A stretch of 64,000 nucleotides of DNA, from assembly GCA_018296165.2 (NCBI GenBank), contig JACKQL020000022.1, forward strand, positions 62,001-126,000. The letters run 5' to 3'. The DNA comes from Termitomyces sp. T153. Lineage: Eukaryota; Basidiomycota; Agaricomycetes; Agaricales; Lyophyllaceae. Shown here piece by piece: positions 1 through 8,321 of the stretch (position 1 is the first letter of the stretch; every line of letters starts with the position of its first letter). The translations under genes were made by a program, and so were the position numbers. Below the pieces are notes generated by a model, which did not search any database, had not been told where the DNA came from, and saw only the letters and a list, made by a program, of their open reading frames with translations.

Positions 1-15
1 AGTGGAGGGCCTCTC
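1..15 (-). mobile_element. Left stub of old chromovirus element C
   Basis: These bases continue directly into 6301 if element A and one copy of its 5-bp target duplication (CTCTC, 11-15 and 6296-6300) are removed. The joined sequence aligns by eye with the antisense accessory ORF of element B near 9115-9140. The rest of this end of element C, including its 3' LTR, lies outside the window. Confidence 0.75.
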
Positions 16-1154
16 TGTCAGGTTCCGCTGACCTCGGGGGCTCAGCTGCACTGGGCGAGTCCTTACTAGGCGGGCGTGATCCCCTTGCACTGGTAACCGA
101 ACACTCGAAGATGTTCCGGGCACTGATGGCTTGTGCGGATAGTTGGTGGGATGTGATCCGGACGGATCTGGGGAGGTCCGGAGAAGTCAGGTTGCAAGGA
201 AACGAGACGGTCTTGGCGGGGTTCATGCAGAAGACCGTATGGGAGATTCGCAGAAGCGAGGGAGTAGGCGGCTGTGTGATCAATGGGAACGGAGCCGGGG
301 TTTGATGGGAGATCATTTGGAGTTGATGAAGTCTGGGACCAAGCGAAGAGCAAGGTTCGGACCTGGTGAAGGAGTGTCGGGGGTCGTAATCGTAATTGCG
401 GAGTTTGTGAGGTTGTTAGGGTTGATGAAGACTTGGGCACAACGGTCAGACGGAGTCACCAAGACAGCGTCAGACGAGATGATATGGAACAAGAGTAAAT
501 TCGAGTGGAGATACAAGACAATAATGAGAATAATAGCGAAATGGAGACAAGACAAGACCGGGAGACTGAGATAAGACCGGGAGACTGAGAGTAAGGAGAA
601 TGAGACACAAAACACAAAACACAAAACACAAAAAGGAAACAATCAGACCATAGGTAACGTTAAGCAATATCAAGACTAGAGTACGAAGAGCTACTCGACG
701 GTTTATATACTGACTACCGGAGAACTTCGGGGTACGTCGGCTGCGGTGGCGGGGCTTGGCAGAGCTCGACGGAGTGGGCGGGTGTCGGTTGCAATCGAGG
801 ATTGGGCCGTGCTGATATGTTGATGGGATCATTGGGGAATGCGGGTCGCCCCGAGGTTGTCGTGATACTCCGGAATAGGTCGGAGGAACTGGGGTGTTGA
901 GTTGATGATGGGTGGCAAAGATCGGGAACAGCGGGGGTGGTTCTTGGGGTTCGGGGGATCCAGGGTAAGTGTCAGTGGCTGCGGGGAAGGCACCAAAGTT
1001 GGCCAGGGGGCCGTCAGAGTTAGCCGGGGAGGCGTCAGAGTTAGCCGAAATAGGCGCGGGGCATGGGCAGAAGTTTGGCAGAGCGTCAGGGGTTTTTTGG
1101 GGGTTCGGGGGGTTGATGGGTGATGTGCAGGGGTTCAGGGGACGGGTCGTGACA
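16..1154 (-). repeat. 3' LTR of element A
   Basis: Long terminal repeat, 1139 bp, TG...CA ended, about 97% identical by eye to 5157-6295. It contains the conserved promoter pair: a TATA box (complement of 702-709) and, 32 nt downstream on the minus strand, the 12-nt start motif (complement of 666-677). An ACACAAA-type microsatellite lies at about 604-632. Confidence 0.92.
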
Positions 1155-1167
1155 TCACCCCCCCTTC
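1155..1167 (-). other. Polypurine tract of element A
   Basis: On the element (minus) strand this reads GAAGGGGGGGTGA directly against the 3' LTR, as expected for the plus-strand primer of an LTR retrotransposon. The identical tract lies at 8109-8121 (element B) and 62917-62929 (element D). Confidence 0.85.
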
Positions 1168-1238
1168 AGCATCGAGACCCTTTGAGATGTGGGGGCAGGA
1201 CGGGGATCGGCGGGGCGTGGGAGTCGAAGCCAAGCAAT

Positions 1239-1247
1239 ATTGATCAA
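1239..1247. promoter_or_regulatory. Half of the aORF upstream palindrome (decayed)
   Basis: ATTGATCAA matches the right half of the 18-bp palindrome seen at 8184-8201 and 62992-63009. The left half has diverged (CCAAGCAA). It lies about 120-240 bp before the possible starts of the antisense ORF of element A. Function unknown. Confidence 0.4.
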
Positions 1248-1487
1248 TCCGCAGCGAGTGATAGCGGCGTGGGAGACAAAGTTGAAGCGCAGTCGCCGCT
1301 TCGTCAGGGTTCTCCTCAATCAATTAAAAGCTTTGGACGTACCCCGGGGCTTCCCAAATTTCGTCATGTCTTCCCCCAGCGTTCCAGTGGTTTCTCCCGC
1401 CGATTTAGACGAGGTGGTGGTGTATGACAGTGGGGGTGAGGAGTTCGAGCGTCGGCGCCGGGGTAGAGTTAGGGACCTGAGTCGTAA

Positions 1488-2496
1488 GTGTTGTCGACTT
1501 TTCCTTTCGGGATGGTTGACAGGGTTCCTGTAGAATCGTCCGTAGTAGTAGTGGTGGATTTTCCGGGGGTTCCGAAGTGGACCAAGTTTCGTCCCGCATT
1601 GCCGAAGGGGAAGGGGGCGTCCTTGGCGGTGGTTCGGGGGAAGTGTCGAGCCTCCCCGCCCTCGGGGGTGGGACCCAGCAAGAGGCCGCATGGGCGCGAG
1701 TTGTTGGCGGGGCCTCCAGAGTCCTCCCTTTTTTCTCCTGTCCCGGGTGTCCCCTTGGAATGGTCGTCGAGTCCCCCCGCGCTGATTCCTTTGATCACGG
1801 AGGTCTTTCTTCGCAAGCAGGTGGAGGCCTTGACGACGTTGTTGGCAGTACGGGAGGGTGAGCTCCGACGGGCGAGGGAGGATCATGACGCGGCGTGGAC
1901 GGAGAAAGAAGCGATGGAGCAGGAGAGGAACACTTCGGTGCGCGTGGCGACAGAGCGAGCGTTAGAGGTGCGGGGCTTGCGGGAGCGTCTGGCGCAGATG
2001 GAGGGGCAGCCTGCGGGGGAAGCGGAGGGGCGGGGACGAGTTCCGGAGGGGGATGCGTTGTGGGTGGAGCTGGAGGTGGCGAGGCGGAGGGAGGATTGGT
2101 TGGCCAACGAGGCCACTTCGGGGCGTGCGGGGATCCTTCATGAGTTGTCTCCCGTTCCTCCGTTTGTTACTGACGGTTCATTTTCTGGGTTTAGGCTGGG
2201 TGTGGGAGCATCGGGTCCTCTTGGATGGTGCCTCCGCGGCGTTCACGTTGATTCAGGACGGGTTGATGCAGGGGTCCGCAGTCCAGCCTCTGGAGTTGCA
2301 GCAGGGGATGGCGCGATTGGAGAGGTTGTTGGCGGGGCATCGGCGACGCAATGCGGTGGCCCTGGGGTCGTGGTGGGAGGTGGCAGCTGACGCGGGGGAG
2401 GCATTGCCGGGGTTGGCGGAGATCTTAGCAGTGGTGCGGGCCCAGATGGAAGTCGACCTGGGGGTTGGGTTGCCGGGGGGTCCGGGGAGGGAGTGA
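1488..2496 (+). pseudogene. Antisense accessory ORF (aORF) of element A, variant without the cysteine cluster
   Basis: Opposite in strand to gag-pol. An open frame from about 1488 (or the ATG at 1512) runs through a Pro/Lys-rich segment and a heptad-rich, charged coiled-coil region (about 1800-2100) to the motif DWLANEATSGR, which matches EWLANEAASGR in element B. The family-conserved last exon (WVWEHRVLLDGAS..., ending at 2496) is in another frame, after an intron-like gap at 2140-2194. Its acceptor is TTTAG, but the donor position reads AT instead of GT, so splicing is doubtful. A small upstream ATG frame (1366-1533) resembles no part of the B/D protein. The Zn2Cys6-like array of B and D is absent, so this subfamily keeps the coiled coil and C-terminus only. 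Function unknown. Confidence 0.6.
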
Positions 2497-2639
2497 GATG
2501 GGTGTGGGCCTCGTTTCTTGTTGCTCTCGGACTTGCCGCCTCCCAAACCTGGTTGTATATAAATTCTTTTTTGTACGCAAACATGCCCTTTTCTTGGTCC
2601 CTGGGCGTGTGAAGTGAGGTTTTAGTTTTGTATGAGGGC

Positions 2640-5143
2640 GAAGTAAGCAAAACATGCAGGGGTGTGAGAGGGAGTTGAATCTCTAGTGAATCCAGAGGCG
2701 GGGGTTACGCCTGCTAGTGCCGTCTGTGCTGGCTAGTCCCGGGGTTTGTTGGGACGGGGCGGGGCATCGCAGGGAGGGCTCCCGAGGTCTGGCAGGGGTG
2801 GCGGGAGTTCTCCGGTGGAGTCCCGCGGCATTTCGGGTGGTGTTATTGAGTTCGATTCTCAGAAATTCCGACTGGGGGTGTAGGGGTTTTCTTTTGTCTG
2901 CGGCGGGGACGTGCACCATATTGGTATCGGAGGGTGGACCTTCGAATCTTTCACGGTGCCCAGCGGGTTCGGGGCTTTGGTTGTCCTGGCAGTGCGGTTG
3001 GCGGGAGGGTAATGGAGGTCTTCCCATGGTCTGGCCCTTATGCCGGCACTGGTGGCGAGGGTGGCGGGGCCTTCTTCATTGGCAGGGTTCGGTGAGGCAA
3101 GGTTCGTCCTTGCGGCATAGTTGGTCCAGGTCGGGGTCGTGTTCCGGAGTGTTGCATCTGTGGGCGGGCATGTTTCGAGTGGTGCTTTGGTGTGCTCCGG
3201 AGTGCAATGACCGAGGGGGTAGGATGTGGGGTGATCAGTCCCAACCAGTTCCTTCAGGTCCGGGGCCAAAATTTGGGGTTCCGGATCATCTACGTGATAT
3301 TGCTCTCCTGACCAAAGGTAAGCCCGAGATGGACAAAGGGGTCTTACGTATTTCTGATACTTCCTCGAGTTCGGAGGTCTGGGGGTCAGTGGTTCCTTCA
3401 TTGGGAAAGAAGTGGGTGGTCCCAGAGTCAACACAAGGGTCACTCGGTGGGGATTTGTTGGTTGTTCATGGTTGTTGGGGCGGCGGGGAGGTCGGCCGTG
3501 GGGAGGCACTGGAGTGGGGTTCCCCGGGAGTCGTGGCAGGGTCGAGGCTACTCTTCATTCGTGTTCCGGAGCGGCCCGGAGATTGTTGCAAGTGTGGGGG
3601 TGGCAGTGGGGAGAGGCACCGCTTGCTTTTCTGGATGCTCCAATAATGTGGTCCCTGTTCGGTGGACATATTCCGGTGTAGGGGCGGGATTCGGAGTGGG
3701 TGGTGATTTATGTTGTGGAGTTGGGGCTACCAGGGCATCATTGTCGAGCTGGCGCCGTGAGTTCTCTTGATCAAATGTCATGGTCAGAGTGGAGGCCCTG
3801 GAGTCGTGTCGCCAGGGTCCGGAGCTGTGTTGAAGGGTTTGGAGGGGTCTGGGTCAGGCAGTTTTGGGCTGGTGCGGGGTTGTTTGGGTCGTCGAGCCAG
3901 GTGGGGGAGGTCCTTTGAGGATATCGGAGCATGTGCCCTTTGGGTCGTCAGGTCGCTTAAACGGCCAATTGTCGTTTTCTGGGTGATGGTGGGGCTTCTC
4001 CCTCCCTTATATGAACATGTCAGCAAATTTAGAGTACTTAGGGAACTACTTCGTATAGGGTCATTTTTCCTATAGTTAGTTTGGGGTGGCTCCTATGCTG
4101 GGGATTCCTTCGTGGGAGGTGGCGTAGTCTGGTGGTGGAGTTTAGGCTTGGGGGTGGCATGCGGGGGGGTTTTGGCATCCAGGGTCTTCATTGTCGGGGG
4201 CTCCGGATTGTGTGGGGGAGGGTGGTGAAATAGCGGTGTGGTCCGGAGTTGTCCCTTGTCGGGAGTGGGGTGCCGTGGTTCTCCTTATTAACGTCTAGAG
4301 GCTCGGGGATGTTTTGGTCTTGTTCCGGGGTTGTTGGGGTCAGGTCGGAGGTGTCGGGGCCCCTTCATTTGTTGGGCGGAGGTGACGGCCGAATCGATTG
4401 AGGTCCGGAAGCAGGTCCTGGGGTTGGAGCGTAGCCTAGGTCTGAGGTTCTTGTTCTGTGGTTGGGGTTGTTGGGTTGAGCTTGATTTTGGTGGTTTCGG
4501 GGCTAGTTGTTGGAGGGTTTAGTTCCTCGGAAAGGGGGGGGGTCGGGGTGAGGGTCGGGGGTTGGTAGTAGGGTTTGGTGATGTTGTCGACGTTTAGTCG
4601 CATTCGTCGGTCTGCGGAGTTGCTAGTGGGTCGGCAGATCCACAGGCGTGCTTTGGAGAAGCATGTTCTCAGTGGTCTCATCGGGGTTGGCAATCTTCAT
4701 GCAAGGGGTGACTGTTTTGCAGTGGGTTGGCGTTATTGTTTGTCGGAGGGTTGGCGCGGTGCCGGAGACATTGTTGCTCATTTGGTCGGATGGTCGTCAG
4801 GTTTTAGAATGTTGTTCTTGGGGTGATGTCGGGGTCAACTTTGTGCGAGAGAACGGAGTTGGCGGAGAGGGTAAGAGTGGGGTGGGAGATGATTTGATGG
4901 TTTGCGCGAGGGGTTGGAGGTTGGGTGTGAGTTGGGGAGGGTGTCCATGGGGGGAGCCGTTGTATGAATGTAACCGGAGCGGAGAGGACGTTTGGTGTCG
5001 GATCCGCAACTCAATGTGCCTCGGCAAATTGGGCAGGGCCATACAAATCATAGGGATTTCCAGGCATGGGTAGACCATAGACATTGGAGTTATTTGATTG
5101 TGTGGGCGGAGATAATGAGGGCATCATGGACGGGGTAAGGTAG
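2640..5143 (-). pseudogene. Decayed and deleted gag-pol of element A
   Basis: No long coding frame survives. Landmarks align by eye with relatives: 2690-2720 with the segment just past pol in element B (about 10195-10225), 3285-3345 with the integrase N-terminal side (B about 11405-11460, C about 18964-19030), 4015-4075 with the protease-RT junction (B about 13148-13205, C about 21355-21425), and 4930-5143 with the gag start of C (22590-22815). The about 2.5 kb present, against about 6.8 kb in B, implies large deletions covering most of RT, RNase H and the integrase catalytic core. The stretch 2497-2640 between the aORF and this region holds no gene that I can see. Confidence 0.6.
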
Positions 5144-5155
5144 AGTCTTGATATT
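5144..5155 (-). other. Self-priming primer-binding site of element A
   Basis: On the element strand this reads AATATCAAGACT one base inside the 5' LTR, where a tRNA-binding site normally sits. It is the exact complement of the 12-nt predicted transcript start in both LTRs (complements of 666-677 and 5807-5818). Elements B (16988-16999) and C (22815-22826) carry the same site at the same spacing. This is the arrangement known for Tf1 of fission yeast, where the 5' end of the mRNA primes reverse transcription. Confidence 0.8.
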
Positions 5156-5156
5156 A

Positions 5157-6295
5157 TGTCAGGTTCCGCTGACCTCGGGGGCTCAGCTGCACTGGGCAAG
5201 TCCTTACTAGGCGGGCGTGATCCCCTTGCACTGGTAACCGAACACTCGAAGATGTTCCGGGCACTGATGGCTTGTGCGGATAGTTGGTGGGATGTGATCT
5301 GGACGGATCCGGGGAGGTCCGGAGAAGTCGGGTTGCGAGGAAACAAGACAGTCTTGGCGGGGTTCAGGCAGAAGACCATATGGGAGATTCGCAGAAGCGA
5401 AGGAGTAGGCGGCTGTGTGATCAATGGGAACGGAGCCGGGGTTTGATGGGAGATCATTTGGAGTTGATGAAGTCTGGGACCAAGCGAAGAGCAAGGTTCA
5501 GACCTGGTGAAGGAGTGTCGGGGGTCGTAATCGTAATTGCGGAGTTTGTGAGGTTGTTAGGGTTGATGAAGACTTGGGCACAATGGTCAGACGGAGTCAC
5601 CAAGACAGCGTCAGACGAGATGATATGGAACAAGAGTAAATTCGAGTGGAGATACAAGACAATAATGAGAATAATAGCGAAATGGAGACAAGACAAGACT
5701 GGGAGACTGAGATAAGACCGGGAGACTGAGAGTAAGGAGAATGAGACACAAAACACAAAACACAAAACACGAAAAGGAAACAATCAGACCATAGGTAATG
5801 TTAAGCAATATCAAGACTAGAGTACGAAGAGCTACTCGACGGTTTATATACTGACTACCGGAGAACTTCGGGGTACGTCGGCTGCGGTGGCGGGGCTTGG
5901 CAGAGCTCGACGGAGTGGGCGGGTGTCGGTTGCAATCGAGGATTGGGCCGTGCTGATATGTTGATGGGATCATTGGGGAATGCGGGTCGCCCCAAGGTTG
6001 TTGTGATACTCCGGAATAGGTCGGAGGAACTCGGGTGTTGAGTTGATGATGGGTGGCAAAGATCGGGAACAGCGGGGCTGGTTCTTGGGGTTTGGGGGAT
6101 CCAGGGTAAGTGTCAGTGGCTGCGGGGAAGGCACCAAAGTTGGCCAGGGGGCCGTCAGAGTTAGCCGGGGAGGCGTCGAAGTTAGCCGAAATAGGTGCGG
6201 GGCATGGGCGGAAGTTTGGCGGAGCATCAGGGGTTTTTTGGGGGTTTGGGGGGTTGATGGGCGATGTGCGGGGGTTCAGGGGACGGGTCGTGACA
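5157..6295 (-). repeat. 5' LTR of element A
   Basis: Direct repeat of 16-1154, same length. As the upstream LTR of a minus-strand element it holds the promoter that would drive the genomic RNA. Confidence 0.92.
5807..5850 (-). promoter_or_regulatory. LTR promoter: TATA box and predicted transcript start, element A
   Basis: On the minus strand a TATATAAA box (5850-5843) is followed exactly 32 nt later by AGTCTTGATATT (5818-5807). The start is inferred from this spacing and from the complementarity of the 12-mer to the primer-binding site. The same pair with the same spacing occurs in all seven LTRs of the family seen here. Confidence 0.75.
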
Positions 6296-6300
6296 CTCTC

Positions 6301-7109
6301 CACTGCCAAAGGCAGGGCTCAGCAAGAGGCCACAGGGCCAGAAGACAATAGTGGGCCCCTCTGGGCTCCATGTGTACTCTTCTGGCTTAGGGGCACTGAT
6401 GGCACATCTATTGAGCTTGCCTGAATCCATGCCTTTGATTACTGAGACCTTTCTTTGTTGCCAGGTGGAGGGTTTATTGAGGATTCTGACAACACAAGAG
6501 GGGGAGCTCTGAATAGCAGGGGAGGATTGAGACATGGCACAGAGGGAGAGAGATACACTGCAGCAGGATTATGACATGGTGGTGCAGATGAACACAGCAA
6601 GGGCATTGGAGCTGTAGAGTCTGTGGGAGTGCCTAATGCAGTTGGAGGCATGGTCCACAGAGGAGGCAGAGGAATGGCAGAGTTTGGAGGAAGGGGATTA
6701 GTCTTGGGCAGAGGCAGAGGCTGCAAGATGATGGAAGGAGTGGCTGGCAAACAAAGCTGCCTTAGGGCATGCAGGTGTGTTACATAAGTGTTTCTCCCTT
6801 CATCCTTGACTCTTCTGATGTAGTCTGAGTAAGCTGGATCTGGGAGCACTGGGTTCTCCTGGATTGGGCTTCAGCAGCATTTGCATTGATTCAGGACAGG
6901 GTAACACAGGTGCCTGGAGATCACTCTTCAGAGTTGGGGCAGGGAGTGGTGCAGCTAGGGCAGTTGTTGGCAGAGCACTGGCATTGCAATGTGGTAGCTC
7001 TGGGGTCATGGTGGGAGGTGGCAGCAGATGCAGGGGAGGTACTGCCTGGGCTCATGGAGGTCCTGGTAGTGGTGAAGGCCCAGATAGAAGTCACTTTGGG
7101 GATTGGTGG
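6301..7109 (+). pseudogene. aORF remnant of old element C, between the A and B insertions
   Basis: Collinear with the antisense ORF of element B from the Pro-rich linker through the coiled coil to the last exon. Recognisable pieces are the LANKA-LGHAGVLH-like end of exon 2 (about 6745-6790), an intron-like gap whose donor again reads AT, and the WEHWVLLDWA/GDHSSELGQGVVQLGQLLAEH-like last exon (about 6835-7100). Many stops and almost no CpG. The reading continues across element B into 18003. The disruption comes from age-related transitions plus two retrotransposon insertions (after 15 and at 7110). Confidence 0.75.
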
Positions 7110-8108
7110 TGTCAGGTTCCGCTGACAATGGGGGCTCAGTACACTGGCGAGTCCTTACTAGGCGGACGCGATGTCCTGCGTTTATAACCAGGCGCCCGGA
7201 GTTGGAGTGGAGGTGGGGAAAGCTTGCGAGGGGTCCCTAGGGATAGCGGCCCAGGTAAGTCCTGAGTGATTCCGAGGGGTCTAAGACCGGAGGTACTGGT
7301 CGCTGACCCAGGGTGGGTGTCAGAGCTAGTTAGTGGGCGCACAAGGAGATTGCGGGGTAGGCGGAGGCTTCTTGGCTGTTGGGGGGCGGGGTCGGGTTGG
7401 ACAGGGTATTACCGGGGCTTGGTGGGTTCCGGGGCCGAGCGGGTAGTGAGGTCCGGAGTTGTCGTTAAGAATGTTTAGGTCGTGGCGCGTGTGCGGAGTT
7501 CGTACTGATGTAGGGAGCAAGGGAACTTCAGAGGAACAAAGGAAGTATGTACAGTCGAGACGAGACGGAGACGAGACGAGACTGAGAAAAGATAGATTCG
7601 AAACCTAGAAACAGAAATACAGACGAGACGAGAGACGAAACATAGGAGACCGGTAAAATGTAATATCAAGACTAAAGTTCGAGGAGTTATTCTATGGCTT
7701 ATATACCGACTACTGGGTGCCTCCGAGGGCAGCAGATATGATGGCGGGGGTCGACGGAGCTGTGCTGAGTCGACGGGTGTCGGGTACAATCCAGGGTCGG
7801 GCCGCAGCGGTATTCTGATGGGATCAGTTGGGGGTGCGGCCGCTCCAGGGATGTCATGACACTCCAGGACGGGTCAGGTAAACTAGGGTAGAGGGTCGGG
7901 GACGTATGACGTGGCCAGGAATGGAGGGGGGAGGTTTCAAGGGGGTGTCGATAGTTACGGAGAGGGAGTTGCCGTCGGGGTTTGCTGGAGAAGCGTTGGA
8001 GTTGTCCAGTGTGAGTGTCAAAAGTGTGGGCAGGGTTCCGGGGAGTTAGGCGGGAAATTGGGAGGGGTTGGGAGCAGTGTCTAGGGAGCTAGGGAGCGGG
8101 TCGTGACA
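7110..8108 (-). repeat. 3' LTR of element B
   Basis: Starts TGTCAGG, ends TGACA. TATA box (complement of 7699-7705) and 12-nt start motif (complement of 7662-7673) are spaced 32 nt. A GAGAC-rich imperfect repeat lies at about 7557-7635. This copy keeps more CpG than the right LTR. Confidence 0.92.
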
Positions 8109-8121
8109 TCACCCCCCCTTC
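8109..8121 (-). other. Polypurine tract of element B
   Basis: GAAGGGGGGGTGA on the element strand, directly against the 3' LTR, identical to the tracts of elements A and D. Confidence 0.85.
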
Positions 8122-8183
8122 AGCGTCGAGACCCTTGAGACGCGGGGAGCGAGTCGGGGATCGGTAGGGCATGGGAATTGAAG

Positions 8184-8201
8184 TTGATCAATATTGATCA
8201 A
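8184..8201. promoter_or_regulatory. Perfect 18-bp palindrome upstream of the aORF
   Basis: TTGATCAATATTGATCAA is perfectly self-complementary and begins 138 bp before the aORF ATG (8322). Element D has the same palindrome at 62992-63009, also 138 bp before its ATG. It is a possible operator for a dimeric regulator. That the aORF product itself binds here is only a guess, because classical Zn2Cys6 proteins prefer CGG half-sites. Confidence 0.5.
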
Positions 8202-8277
8202 ACCGCAGCGAGTGGCAGCGGCGTGAGGAAGGAAGTCGAGGTGCGGCCACCGTTTGTCAGGAGCTTCTTCCTAAGTC

Positions 8278-8285
8278 ATTAAAAG
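8278..8285 (+). promoter_or_regulatory. TATA-like element of the aORF
   Basis: ATTAAAAG lies 44 bp before the aORF ATG. The same octamer lies 44 bp before the ATG in element D (63086-63093). The fixed position suggests that the antisense gene has its own core promoter outside the LTR. Confidence 0.4.
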
Positions 8286-8321
8286 GGGTGGACGCACCCG
8301 GGGGTCCCCCAGCTTGTTGTA

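Larger units (their letters stand above)
16..6295 (-). mobile_element. Element A: Ty3/Gypsy chromovirus-family LTR element, internally deleted
   Basis: Two 1139-bp direct repeats (16-1154 and 5157-6295) begin TGTCAGG and end TGACA and are flanked by an identical 5-bp target site duplication CTCTC. The TATA box, primer-binding site (5144-5155) and polypurine tract (1155-1167) place the 5' LTR on the right, so the element reads on the minus strand. Only about 4 kb lies between the LTRs, against about 8.9 kb in element B. About 1 kb of that is the antisense ORF, and the rest holds short landmarks of gag-pol but no recognisable reverse transcriptase or integrase core. I infer a non-autonomous copy mobilised by relatives. 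I count about 30 LTR-LTR differences by eye, nearly all transitions, so it is fairly young. Confidence 0.9.

Noticed and set aside
604..632. ACACAAA repeats as a telomere-like tract
   Set aside because: Short, inside an LTR, and present in the partner LTR at the same position; a simple microsatellite.
5144..5155. Ordinary tRNA primer-binding site next to the 5' LTR
   Set aside because: The site does not begin with TGG (complement of tRNA CCA) and matches instead the 12-mer downstream of the LTR TATA box in all family members.
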